A DNA stretch of 64,000 bases from Cellvibrio polysaccharolyticus (lineage in GTDB: Bacteria; Pseudomonadota; Gammaproteobacteria; Pseudomonadales; Cellvibrionaceae). The stretch is taken from the NCBI RefSeq assembly GCF_015182315.1, contig NZ_PRDL01000001.1:1054001-1118000 (forward strand). Reading direction: 5' to 3'. The notes beneath the pieces were generated by a model that saw nothing but the letters and a program-made list of their open reading frames with translations, was not told the DNA's origin and did not search any database. Below, one piece after another: positions 44,489 to 53,352 of this stretch (position 1 is its first letter; every line of letters starts with the position of its first letter). Made by a program: the position numbers and the translations under genes.

Positions 44489-44538
44489 AAAGGTTACCGC
44501 GGGGTTTGCATGCGTCCCCGGGATCGGCCAGAGGAACG

Positions 44539-47427
44539 CTAGAACTTGCCGCGCAGCCCCAGCATGACGCTGAAGCCCGGGTCGTAGTATTCGTAGGTGG
44601 CGTTATCGTGCTGGAAGGTGTTGCGTGAAGATTCTCCGGTCAGGTTGATAACGTTTAAAGTAATTTGTGGTGAAGTCGGCAAGCTTTCCAGTGAATAGCT
44701 GGCTGATAAATCCCACTGGCCGCGCGCATCGGTTTTCAACTCGGCATCGGGCACGCTGTTCTGGTTGGGGCCGGAAATGGTTTGTTTATCATTCCAGGTA
44801 TAAGACAAGCGGATGGACGCGCCGAAGTTTTCCCAGTAGCCGGTAAAGTTCCAGGTGACCGGTGCCACGCCTACTGCTTTCGCAGGTGCGCCACTGCCTT
44901 TGCCTTCCTGGCTGATATGCGTGTAGTTGGCGCTAAAGCCCAGGCCTTCCAGCACATTATTTAATGGCTGCACCAGTGTTAATTCCTGCCCGGTTAAATC
45001 CAGTTGGCCGCTATTAACCTGTTGCGCAACAGACACCATCGCCGAGCCTGGTCCACCGCGGCTGTTGAGCGCCGACTGTTGAATATCGGTCAGCGTGTCA
45101 AAAGGAATGCCCAGCGACTGGAAGGAAACGGTATTGGTGCCCAGTACGGTAAAACCGGTAATTTGTTTTTTAAACAGCGTTAAGCCTATGTAACCCTCTT
45201 CACCGGTATACCACTCGCCACCAATATCGAAGTTAGTAGAAAGGTAGGGCGCCAGGTTCGGGTTGCCTTGTACTGCTTCCTGCGCAGACGGGTCGCTGAA
45301 GGTGGTGTTTGGCAGCATGTTGCTCGGGTTGGCGCGGGTCATGGTGCGGGATGCCGACATTCTCAGGATGACATCTTCGGAGACATTGTAGGCCGAGTTG
45401 AATGACGGCAAAAACGCATCGTAATCAGAAAGAAAACTTTGATAGCTGCGTTCGCCGCCCAAGGTTACCGGGCCGTCAATGCGCTGGTCGGTGGTGACAT
45501 AACGTACGCCGAAATTGGTGCGCAGAATGCGCTGTGCAATTTCCGATTCGGTATTTAATTCAATGTAAGCGCCGAGCGTTTCTTCCGAAATAAAGCCGGT
45601 TTTTGCACCGGTTGCGGCTGTGTCACTTTCCGGAGCATTTCTATTCAGCTCCGCGTAGTTGCTGGCTTTTTTAAGGCGGTCAAAATCGACGGTGATAAAA
45701 CCGTGCGGGCCTGGTTTCAGGTAAGAACCCAGTTGGCTATCCGGAATGGCGGCCAGCTCGCCACCAACGCAGCCGGGGCGAGGGTCCGGCACGCTGCCAT
45801 CAGGATTCAAACCGCGACAGGTAATGTCTTCCCAGGCAGGGCTGTTGTCGTATGAGGTAATGCGCCGGGAGATATCGTCAAAGGCGAGGCCGAATTTAAT
45901 GTTTTGTACATCGTCACCAAAGCGCACATCAAAACGCGCACCTTCGGTTTCTACCACCCGTTTTTCATTGGAAATATTCAGGCGACCACCGTTCCAGCTC
46001 CAGCCGGCATCGGGATCATTCAAATCCACATTGGTAGAGACTGAAGGAAAGTTGCCGCCCTTGTTGTTGAAGTCAACGGTGATGCCCTGGCCCATTGGCG
46101 TGGCGACCAGAATACTGGGGGATTCGCGGAAAAATTCGCTGCGGCCTTTATTGATTTGCGCATCAATGCGCAGCTGATCGTTGATCGTCCAGGAGACGCC
46201 GGGGTTGATGTTGTAAAAATCCAGGTTTTCTTTATATGGGCGAGCTTCGAGAAAAAACTGCGCGTTGGCAAAAGTGCCGCTGGTAACGACGTTGTTGCTG
46301 TCCACTTCCATATTCATCGGAATGACCGCGCCGTTGCGACCCACCCAGTTCATCGCGAGGCGGTCAAAATCCCGCTCGGCATCGGCCCAGAGTGTATCCA
46401 GATAAAAATTCAAATCGTCGGTGGGGCGAAATTCCAGCGAGACCAGGCCGGAAATACGATCGCGGGTGCCGTCGATGTAGCTGGGGCGATTCAAGCGAGG
46501 CGTGAGGCCATTGGCAATCTGGTTAATATCCAGCCCGGGGTTTAACGATTGCAAATAAGCGGCATCAATCGGTGTGCCGGGTACCAGACCATTGCCTACG
46601 CCATTGGGAACCGTGTCAGGAATACGGTAGCCGTTACCACCGATCAAATTACAATTTGCAGCGGGGCCACCGCACTGTGCATCGGTCAGGGCCGGTGTGG
46701 TCCAGCCAATGGTTTCGTAGCCGGTAATGGTGGATTTGTTGTTAACCGCGGCAACGCCCACCAACACCCCAAAGGTGTCGTCGTCATTGGTCCAGCTGGC
46801 GGTGAGTGAGCCGCGCGGGCTTACTTTTTCATTAATTTCGCCGTAGCTGCCTTGCAGCTGGTAATTCACATGAGTGCCCGGATTATCAAACGGGCGAGCA
46901 CTGCGCATATCCACGGTGCCCGACAGGCCGCCTTCGGACATACTGGCCACCGGCGATTTATTCACATCAAGCCGGGTAAATAATTCGGTGGGAAAAACGT
47001 CAAGGTCGACTTCCCGGTTCTGATTTTGTGAGCCGATACGGCCACTCGATGCCACGCCAATTTGTGCGCCGTTCAGGGTGATTTTGGTAAAGTTGGTGCC
47101 CAGCCCGCGAATCGCAATGTTCATGCCTTCGCCATTCATATCGCGGATCAATTGAATGCCGGGCATGCGGTTAATGGATTCTGCGATGTTCAAATCGGGA
47201 AACTTGCCGATATCTTCAGCAAACACCGATTCACTGACATTCACCGATTGCCGTTTGGCAGAAGCCGCATCGGTCAAACTTTTCCGATAACCGGTAATCA
47301 AAACTTCTTCAATATCTGCACGGGGTTGGTCGGTGGAGGATTCCTGTGCAAAAGCCGGCAGTGCCAACGCGTGAATAACAAGGCTCAGCGCGCTGTACTT
47401 GAACAACGAATGGCGTGGTTTATCCAT
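44539..47427 (-). CDS. TonB-dependent receptor of the Xanthomonas/Caulobacter type
   Basis: A 962-residue outer-membrane receptor. The signal peptide ends PAFAQE. A TonB box-like IEEVLITGYRKSL begins the mature protein, followed by the plug domain with KFPDLNIAESINRMPGI, RDMNGEGMNIAIRGLG and LDVNKSPVASMSEGGLSGTV. The C-terminus ends in an aromatic residue (LGLRGKF) as barrels do. The plug pattern matches the group (TIGR01782-like) used by polymer degraders for oligosaccharide uptake; the substrate is not known and no degradative enzyme lies beside it. Its partner TonB complex is encoded at 1.7-3.6 kb. A 12-bp palindrome lies about 95 bp upstream. Confidence 0.9.
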   Translation of the reverse strand: MDKPRHSLFKYSALSLVIHALALPAFAQESSTDQPRADIEEVLITGYRKSLTDAASAKRQSVNVSESVFAEDIGKFPDLNIAESINRMPGIQLIRDMNGEGMNIAIRGLGTNFTKITLNGAQIGVASSGRIGSQNQNREVDLDVFPTELFTRLDVNKSPVASMSEGGLSGTVDMRSARPFDNPGTHVNYQLQGSYGEINEKVSPRGSLTASWTNDDDTFGVLVGVAAVNNKSTITGYETIGWTTPALTDAQCGGPAANCNLIGGNGYRIPDTVPNGVGNGLVPGTPIDAAYLQSLNPGLDINQIANGLTPRLNRPSYIDGTRDRISGLVSLEFRPTDDLNFYLDTLWADAERDFDRLAMNWVGRNGAVIPMNMEVDSNNVVTSGTFANAQFFLEARPYKENLDFYNINPGVSWTINDQLRIDAQINKGRSEFFRESPSILVATPMGQGITVDFNNKGGNFPSVSTNVDLNDPDAGWSWNGGRLNISNEKRVVETEGARFDVRFGDDVQNIKFGLAFDDISRRITSYDNSPAWEDITCRGLNPDGSVPDPRPGCVGGELAAIPDSQLGSYLKPGPHGFITVDFDRLKKASNYAELNRNAPESDTAATGAKTGFISEETLGAYIELNTESEIAQRILRTNFGVRYVTTDQRIDGPVTLGGERSYQSFLSDYDAFLPSFNSAYNVSEDVILRMSASRTMTRANPSNMLPNTTFSDPSAQEAVQGNPNLAPYLSTNFDIGGEWYTGEEGYIGLTLFKKQITGFTVLGTNTVSFQSLGIPFDTLTDIQQSALNSRGGPGSAMVSVAQQVNSGQLDLTGQELTLVQPLNNVLEGLGFSANYTHISQEGKGSGAPAKAVGVAPVTWNFTGYWENFGASIRLSYTWNDKQTISGPNQNSVPDAELKTDARGQWDLSASYSLESLPTSPQITLNVINLTGESSRNTFQHDNATYEYYDPGFSVMLGLRGKF

Positions 47428-47459
47428 GATCAGATTCCTGAATTATTATTAGCGGTTCT

Positions 47460-47477
47460 GACAAACGGGCGTTTGTC
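47460..47477. promoter_or_regulatory. Short inverted repeat in the receptor leader
   Basis: GACAAACG and CGTTTGTC arms are separated by GG, about 33 bp upstream of the receptor ATG. It could be an operator or a leader hairpin. Confidence 0.35.
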
Positions 47478-47517
47478 CTGACACCTTGCAAGCGGGCGAT
47501 ATTGTTTTTGTTGTGCA

Positions 47518-47529
47518 CTTGTATACAAG
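47518..47529. promoter_or_regulatory. 12-bp palindrome CTTGTATACAAG upstream of the receptor
   Basis: A perfect palindrome of the kind bound by GntR-family regulators (TTGTATACAA core). It overlaps the candidate -35 of the receptor gene. No GntR gene is in the window, so a regulator encoded elsewhere is implied. Confidence 0.4.
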
Positions 47530-47972
47530 ATGGTCGTCCTGACTATATATCTGGTGCACTAGTGTGTCAAATGAGTTTGGCGGTGATTCGATAACATTCA
47601 CGATTTGTGCAGCCAGTGGCGCATTTATCTTTTCGGTTTGAGCGGCGTGTTACTTATTTGACTCGATCCGGTTTGACTCGACCCGGCGATGGGGTTGGCA
47701 TTATGAATGTCTGCCAGTGGCGATGCCATGCGGGATACTGCCTTTCAGAGCGCAAACTGCTACGCTTGAAACAGGGTTAATAAATCCCGGCGGCCTTCCG
47801 GTTCCAGGGGCGCGCGTCAAGCGGTGAGGTGTGATCAGTTTGTCCGCGGTAAGCCGGTCGGCTGGTTGCGCAGAAAACTCGCCGGGTTACAGCCCGGCCG
47901 AAAACCGAGTGAGAGAAACAGATTGAGAACAACCCGATTAAGCAAAAAACCGGTGAGAAAAAGGATCGCGGT

Positions 47973-50630
47973 GTGAAGGTATCCCTGTTGTGGCGTCGCA
48001 TTACTATCGGATTATTCATTGCCCTGATGGTGATCATATTAGTGCCTGCCATCCTGCTGTGGCAGTTGCCCCGCATTATGGAGCGCTACGGGGTGTTTGA
48101 TGCCCGCTGGCAGCTCACGTCATTCAGCCCGCGTCAGCTGGTTATCGAGCATGCGTCTTTTCGTGTGCAGCAACCGGGCTTTGCCGCTTTGGTAGAGATG
48201 CGCAATTTCTCGGTGAGTTGGCAGTGGGCGGGTTTGGCTATGCCGAAGATTTTGCAGGTCAATATAGCCGCCGGGCGGTTGCGATGGCTGCCGGTTGCTG
48301 ACCAGCCGGTTCCCGAGGTGGCGGACGACGCCGGGCCTTTCACGCTGCCGGCGTCCTGGCAATTGCCGCAATGGCTGCCGCAGCAAATTCATGTGGATCA
48401 CTGGCGTTGGCAGCTTCCCTGCACCCGAGCGGGTGGCTGCGAACTGGCATCCGGGCTGCAAGTGCTGCGTCAGGGGCAAATGCTGGACGCCCGGCTGATG
48501 GTACATAACACCCCGGAGCCTCTGGAGCTGAGCCTGCAATGGAACTCGGGTGAAGGCGGCACAAAGTACAGTCTGCCCGCGGCGCAATTCACCCTGGCGG
48601 GCGGCCGCTTTATCAATGCCGAATTTATTACCTCACTGGTTGGCGATGCTGCTGGTGATTCGCCCCGCTGGGACGGTAACCTCGGGCTCACGGCTATGGC
48701 GCCCGATGCGGCCTGGCTGGAATTTTTAGGCGAGTGGGTTTCCGTTGAGCAATGGCCGTCGCTGGACGCCTTTACCAACCCGGTCACCCTGTCGCTGGTC
48801 TGGCAGGCGGACGCGGAACCTCTGCTGGCCGCCAGCGATTCCTCTGACAGCTCTCTGAATTATCAATACTTTCTCAATGAAATCCACCAGCGTTTACACG
48901 GCAAGGTGGAATTGTCGGCGTTATTGCTCTCCGCGATACCGGTACCGGCGGTGGGTGATCTGAGCGGGCAAATTCGACTGTCTCTTGCGGCTCGTGATGG
49001 TGTGCTGTTGCAACACGCACTGGCGGTAGAAAGTCAGGTAGACGCGTTGGTATTGCCCGACGCGCTGGCAACGCTGGATACCGGCTGGCAATCGTTAACC
49101 CTCAAGGCACACTCTGCCTCGGCTGAAACGCCAACGGCGTTGGAGGCTTTGCCGCTGGCACTGGATATAGCCCTGGCCGGCAAGGTAAACACCCGGTTAG
49201 TGGTGGCGGCCACCGTTGCCGATGATTTGCAGACGCTGAACATTGAAGATGGCCGGCTTACGCTGGATGCCGCGCAATGGCAGCCTCTGGAAGGCTGGCA
49301 ATTATCCGCTGTGGCACTGGACAGCCACTTCAGCCTGGCTTGGCAGCAACCGGAGCTGCGTTTCTCGCTCTTGTCTCCGCTCAGCCTGGCGGGCAGCGTG
49401 AAAATGGAGGGTTTGGGGGTGCAAGGCGCGCAGCTTGCCTTGTCGCAGCTGGAGCTACAGGGCAACCCGCAATTATGGCAGCAAGTGCAATTGGCGCTGA
49501 CTGGCGATCTGGCCGTTGCGGCTATCGAGCAGGAGATGTTGCAAGCCCATCCCTGGCGCTGGCAGGGCAGTGTAAAAGCCAATGCGCCTGGTGATACTGT
49601 GCCGCTCGCCCACGTCGATGGCTCTCTGGTATTTGATGATCGCCTGACGGTAACCCACAAAGCGATATTGCAGGAAAGCGGCTGGCAGGCTGAGGTAGAA
49701 ATGCCGGATGTCTTCCTGTTAGCGGGGAACCCTTTCGCCCTGCTAACACCTTTATGGCCGGAATTGCTGACCCTGGCCGCCGGGCGCACCGGCGGCAAAG
49801 GCAAGTTTTCCGGGGACTGGCAAATGGAAAAGCTGCGCGGCTCGCTGGCCTGGCGGCTGGCTGATGTAGGCGGTGTGTATGACACCACGGCGTTTCGCCG
49901 AGCCACGGGTACACTCAACCTCACTCTGGGTGAGCGGCTATCGCTGGCAACCGACAATCTGGTGGTGGGCGAGGTGGTGCAGGGGTTCACCTTCGCGCCC
50001 ATCACTATGTCTGCCCGCTACAACGCGCCGCTTGGCGATCTTATGCAAGGGCAGGTGACGCTGGGTAAGGTGGAAGCCGGTCTGCTGGATGGGCTGGTCA
50101 GTGTAGTGCCTGCCACGATGGACTTCAGTAAAGCGTCGCAGCCGCTGGAAATTGAACTGACCAACGTCGATCTCGGCCGCTTGCTGGCGGAGCATCCGTC
50201 CAGTGATCTGACCGGTACCGGCAAAATTTCCGGCCGTGTGCCGGTGGAACTCACCAAAACCGGCTTTATTGTGCGTGAAGGCCGTCTTGCCGCCCAGCAG
50301 CCTGGCGGTCGCTTGCAGTACCGCTCGGCGCGGGTCAACGATATTGCCAAAACCTCCGAAGGCATGAAAGTCATCACTGATGCGCTGGATGACTTTCACT
50401 ATACTGTGTTGGATAGCGGCGTCAGCTATGATGAAAATGGCAAGCTGATGCTGGCGGTGCGCTTGCAAGGCAGCAATCCGGCTTTGGAAGGCGGGCGGGC
50501 GATTAATTTTAATATTACGCTGGAAGAGGATTTGCCTGCTATGATCGCCAGCCTGCAACTCGGCAACCAGCTGGGAGATGACATTAAAAAGCGGGTGCAA
50601 CAGCGTATTCAACGCCGTTCAACTCCCTGA
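47973..50630 (+). CDS. ydbH: YdbH-family AsmA-like intermembrane transport protein
   Basis: A large inner-membrane-anchored periplasmic protein of 885 residues. One N-terminal membrane helix (about 10-32) is followed by long beta-rich sequence and a conserved C-terminal part near LTKTGFIVREGRLAAQQPGG and DALDDFHYTVLDSGVSYDENGK-type strands (shown in part). In E. coli YdbH is one of three redundant AsmA-like proteins, with TamB and YhdP, that bridge the envelope and carry phospholipid to the outer membrane. The start is a GTG with AAGGA seven bases upstream. The identity is secured by the ynbE and ydbL genes that follow. Confidence 0.88.
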   Translation: MKVSLLWRRITIGLFIALMVIILVPAILLWQLPRIMERYGVFDARWQLTSFSPRQLVIEHASFRVQQPGFAALVEMRNFSVSWQWAGLAMPKILQVNIAAGRLRWLPVADQPVPEVADDAGPFTLPASWQLPQWLPQQIHVDHWRWQLPCTRAGGCELASGLQVLRQGQMLDARLMVHNTPEPLELSLQWNSGEGGTKYSLPAAQFTLAGGRFINAEFITSLVGDAAGDSPRWDGNLGLTAMAPDAAWLEFLGEWVSVEQWPSLDAFTNPVTLSLVWQADAEPLLAASDSSDSSLNYQYFLNEIHQRLHGKVELSALLLSAIPVPAVGDLSGQIRLSLAARDGVLLQHALAVESQVDALVLPDALATLDTGWQSLTLKAHSASAETPTALEALPLALDIALAGKVNTRLVVAATVADDLQTLNIEDGRLTLDAAQWQPLEGWQLSAVALDSHFSLAWQQPELRFSLLSPLSLAGSVKMEGLGVQGAQLALSQLELQGNPQLWQQVQLALTGDLAVAAIEQEMLQAHPWRWQGSVKANAPGDTVPLAHVDGSLVFDDRLTVTHKAILQESGWQAEVEMPDVFLLAGNPFALLTPLWPELLTLAAGRTGGKGKFSGDWQMEKLRGSLAWRLADVGGVYDTTAFRRATGTLNLTLGERLSLATDNLVVGEVVQGFTFAPITMSARYNAPLGDLMQGQVTLGKVEAGLLDGLVSVVPATMDFSKASQPLEIELTNVDLGRLLAEHPSSDLTGTGKISGRVPVELTKTGFIVREGRLAAQQPGGRLQYRSARVNDIAKTSEGMKVITDALDDFHYTVLDSGVSYDENGKLMLAVRLQGSNPALEGGRAINFNITLEEDLPAMIASLQLGNQLGDDIKKRVQQRIQRRSTP

Positions 50631-50779
50631 TTTGTTCATCACCGGTTAAGTTTGGCAAACGTATACTGGTGTTAACCGATCAAAGGTAACAGGTGCGGAA
50701 TTCGGGTTCGGTCATGTCATTGTGGCGCTGGCTTCCGGTTCCGAGTGGCGATACATAAGATTAACCGGGAGAATTGGGT

Positions 50780-50965
50780 ATGCTTCGTCTTCTGTGCATT
50801 CCGGCAATGATAGTGATGGTTTCAGCCTGTACACCCACTGTAAAAGTGGCCGTGCCCAGTGAGCCCATTAACATTAATTTGAATGTTAAAATACAACATG
50901 AAATTTACATCAGGGTTGATAAACAACTTGATGAACTGTTCAGTGATTCCAGTGGATTATTCTAG
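50780..50965 (+). CDS. ynbE: YnbE-family small lipoprotein
   Basis: A 61-residue outer-membrane lipoprotein that pairs with YdbH in E. coli. The signal peptide ends in the lipobox VSAC; the mature part contains the family stretch PININLNVKIQHEIYIRVDK. The ATG at 50780 has GGGAG eight bases upstream; the in-frame TTG at 50774 is less likely. It lies 149 bp after ydbH and 9 bp before ydbL. Confidence 0.9.
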   Translation: MLRLLCIPAMIVMVSACTPTVKVAVPSEPININLNVKIQHEIYIRVDKQLDELFSDSSGLF

Positions 50966-50974
50966 GAGCCATGC

Positions 50975-51328
50975 ATGAAACTGTTAGCCCGTATCAAAAC
51001 ATTTGCTCTTCTGGCGTTGTTAACACTGACCTTACCGGTAATGGCTATGAACTTGCAGCAGGCAATGAGTGCGCTGAGCGGTGCCAAAGAGCAGGGCCTT
51101 GTGGGTGAACAGCCCAACGGTTACCTCGGCGTGGTATCGGCCAGTGGCGATGCTAACGAAATTGTGAAACTGGTGAACCAGGCGCGCAAGGAGCAGTACC
51201 AGAAAATGGCGCAAGACAATGGTATTGCGCTGAAAGATGTTGAAACCATGGCCGGACAAAAGGCTATTGAAAAAACATCCAGAAATCATTTTGTACAAGT
51301 AGACGGCAAGTGGGTTAAAAAATCCTGA
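50975..51328 (+). CDS. ydbL: YdbL-family periplasmic protein (DUF1318)
   Basis: A small exported protein of 117 residues with a signal peptide ending VMAMN. The DUF1318 part includes LSGAKEQGLVGEQPNGYLG and LVNQARKEQYQKMAQDNG. In E. coli YdbL is thought to modulate assembly of YdbH with YnbE. AGGAG lies six bases before the ATG. A strong terminator follows, so ydbH-ynbE-ydbL is a complete unit. Confidence 0.92.
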   Translation: MKLLARIKTFALLALLTLTLPVMAMNLQQAMSALSGAKEQGLVGEQPNGYLGVVSASGDANEIVKLVNQARKEQYQKMAQDNGIALKDVETMAGQKAIEKTSRNHFVQVDGKWVKKS

Positions 51329-51341
51329 TGCCTGCTCGTTG

Positions 51342-51370
51342 AAAAACAGCCGCTATTAGCGGCTGTTTTT
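51342..51370 (+). terminator. Terminator of the ydbH-ynbE-ydbL unit
   Basis: Twelve-base perfect arms AAAAACAGCCGC / GCGGCTGTTTTT around TATTA, 13 bases past the ydbL stop. Confidence 0.93.
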
Positions 51371-51464
51371 GTTTGCGGGGCTCGCTCCCGTTTGTGCGGT
51401 ATGCGAAAATCCGGTCGCTATTGTTTTTCATAATATTGGTGACTGTTTTTTCAGGGAAAGTTGC

Positions 51465-52397
51465 ATGACGCTCACGCACAAAAAATCCATCCTGCTCTAT
51501 GGCAGGCCTGCCCGGTTTATCCCCCACTTGAAACAACTTGTCGCCATGCTGGTGCTTTGCATGCTGTCTGTCGCCGTGCCGGCAGCCGATGTGATGTTTG
51601 CTTTTTCCGATGCGCATTCACGTTCTACCTCATTGGATGCCAATGCCCGAATTCAATTAATCACTGGCCAGCTAAAGCGCATGGATATTCCGCCCGGCAT
51701 CGTGCTGGTGAAAACGGGCGATATTCAGCGGCGCAATCAACAGGCATTTGGCAACTGGTTGAAAGCCGGTTATTTGCCGGTAAATTACGGCCACCGCTAT
51801 CACCTGCTGGCTCGTCCGGATGACGCTTATCCGGAGCGTGATTTTTTGCGCGCACACCGTCATCTGCGCAATTTTTCCGAATACCGTCATCATATTTATT
51901 TTCCCGCTGCTGATGCCGAAACACCCTGGGTGCAGGCGCGCGGCTGGACGCCGGTGGCCATTGCTTTACGGCTGGAAACCGGCCTGCTGGATTTTCACTA
52001 CCAACAAAACAGCACCCGCCACCGTCAATTGAATATGCAGCTGTTGCAGGATGAAGTGGCCGCTGCGGTATTGAAGCAGGCGCGCAGTCAGATGCTGGTG
52101 CAACAGGGAATAGCGCCAGCCGCACCGCTGGTGATAGAACTTTCTGCCGACGACATCACCGCCTATGTACTGCCCGCTATTGTGGATGCTTTGGTAGACG
52201 GCGGTTTTCGTTTTGTTGCGCCGGACACTTCTTTTCTGCCACCTTATGCTCGTGCGGGAACTGGCAACCTTGCTGACTCATCCCGCTATGTCGCAACGCT
52301 GTTGCAGTTGCCGGTTAAACAGCCCGGTTATCCGGGATTGGTCAATACTGCCAGCCTGATGTCAGACCCCGCACGTTTCGGTTTCAATACTCGATAA
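51465..52397 (+). CDS. Exported protein with a degenerate NodB/polysaccharide deacetylase-like domain
   Basis: I do not recognise a named family, but the layout resembles a NodB fold. After a signal peptide (cleavage near AVPA-AD) comes VMFAFSDAHS where deacetylases have TFDDG. The stretch RMDIPPGIVLVKTGDIQRRN then WLKAGYLPVNYGHRYH parallels the usual PATFF...G-N...EGHEIGNHTWSH region, and LPAIVDALVDGGFRFVAPD parallels the C-terminal LPEII..L...GYRFVTL strand. The double aspartate, the HxxxH metal pair and the late catalytic histidine all look altered, so it may be inactive. 311 residues; AGGGA precedes the ATG at 51465. Its 3' end overlaps the convergent csuE-like gene by 14 bp. An alternative is an unrelated periplasmic protein. 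Confidence 0.55.
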   Translation: MTLTHKKSILLYGRPARFIPHLKQLVAMLVLCMLSVAVPAADVMFAFSDAHSRSTSLDANARIQLITGQLKRMDIPPGIVLVKTGDIQRRNQQAFGNWLKAGYLPVNYGHRYHLLARPDDAYPERDFLRAHRHLRNFSEYRHHIYFPAADAETPWVQARGWTPVAIALRLETGLLDFHYQQNSTRHRQLNMQLLQDEVAAAVLKQARSQMLVQQGIAPAAPLVIELSADDITAYVLPAIVDALVDGGFRFVAPDTSFLPPYARAGTGNLADSSRYVATLLQLPVKQPGYPGLVNTASLMSDPARFGFNTR

Positions 52398-53352
52398 CCA
52401 GCCGCACGGTATCCTGATAATTACCCATCGCCGGTGTGGTTTGCCCGGCGATTACCCGCACCGGAAATACGATATCTTCCGCCAGGCCGGTGCCGGCTTT
52501 ATTGTAGCCGTTGGCCTGGGTAAGAATATTGGTGGTAGAGCCGGGGTGATAAATATCGTAAGCAATTTTTTGCACACCGGCGCGATCCATTTGTCGATGG
52601 GTGCCATTGTGGTAGGCACCGGCGTTGGCATAAATTTTAAAGGTGTCGCCATGGGTGCATTGCACACGAGCGGTCAGCGTTTGCGGTGCAACCTGATCCA
52701 TAAACGCAGAGCCGCCAAAGGATACATCCGACGTTACGCTGATAAATTCACAGAGCTTGCTGACTTCCAGTTGAATCGGCATGGTTACGTTGTTACTGAA
52801 AGGATAGGTCACGCCAATACAAGCGCTTAACAGACTGACTGTGCAAATTGAGCCGCTGACATGCAAAATCTGATTGCTGTTATAAGTTCCCGAACGTGGC
52901 CAGCGGCTTGTCGCACCACTTCTTACATACACAGGAATGCGCATATTTTGCGAGGCCAATAAGGCCAGTGAAAGCAGCGAAAAAGAGCTGCCACCGATGC
53001 TGCCACCCTGGGTAGTAATGGTCGGATTGAACGTGGTGTTGGATGCAATTTCGTAAGCAATCTGCTCGCCTGGCACCGTAGAGTGGGTTAAAAGCAGCGG
53101 GTTATTAACCGTATAGCTCAAGGTACTGGCACCTCCCAACAGGGCTACCCCCAAGGTAACGGTGCATTGCACCAGAAAGGTTATTTGACCGCTGGTAATA
53201 CCGCCGGTGCTTACTACCTTGGTGCTGTGGGTTCCCAATAAAACGGATGCCGGCGTCGTTGTGGAGGCAACGGTACAATTGGCATAGGCAGCGTTACAGA
53301 AAAAACCGGTAGCCAGCAGGCCGATCAACCGCAGATTAAACAGGCTTGTCAT
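52384..53352 (-). CDS. Two-domain spore-coat-U-like tip protein, CsuE-like
   Basis: An exported pilus subunit of 322 residues with a signal peptide ending AAYAN. Two spore coat protein U (SCPU) domains follow, each with paired cysteines (NCTVASTTTP ... VQCTVTLGV; LCEFISVTSDVSFG ... VQCTHGDTF) and the C-terminal strand DTVRLVIEY. CsuE of Acinetobacter has the same two-domain form and is the tip adhesin. It is last in the operon; its start overlaps the usher stop by 4 bp (ATGA). Confidence 0.85.
   Translation of the reverse strand: MTSLFNLRLIGLLATGFFCNAAYANCTVASTTTPASVLLGTHSTKVVSTGGITSGQITFLVQCTVTLGVALLGGASTLSYTVNNPLLLTHSTVPGEQIAYEIASNTTFNPTITTQGGSIGGSSFSLLSLALLASQNMRIPVYVRSGATSRWPRSGTYNSNQILHVSGSICTVSLLSACIGVTYPFSNNVTMPIQLEVSKLCEFISVTSDVSFGGSAFMDQVAPQTLTARVQCTHGDTFKIYANAGAYHNGTHRQMDRAGVQKIAYDIYHPGSTTNILTQANGYNKAGTGLAEDIVFPVRVIAGQTTPAMGNYQDTVRLVIEY

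Larger units (their letters stand above)
47428..47972. other. 545-bp divergent gap between the receptor and ydbH
   Basis: No supportable gene. The receptor side holds two short inverted repeats and a promoter-like pair on the minus strand (TTGTAT at 47528-47523, CAATAT after 18 bases). The ydbH side (47700-47970) is GC-rich and shows no recognisable site beyond the ribosome site. Confidence 0.5.

Noticed and set aside
49034..50005. 323-residue frame antisense to ydbH
   Set aside because: Ser/Pro/Cys-rich composition without domain or ribosome site; a shadow of the coding strand.
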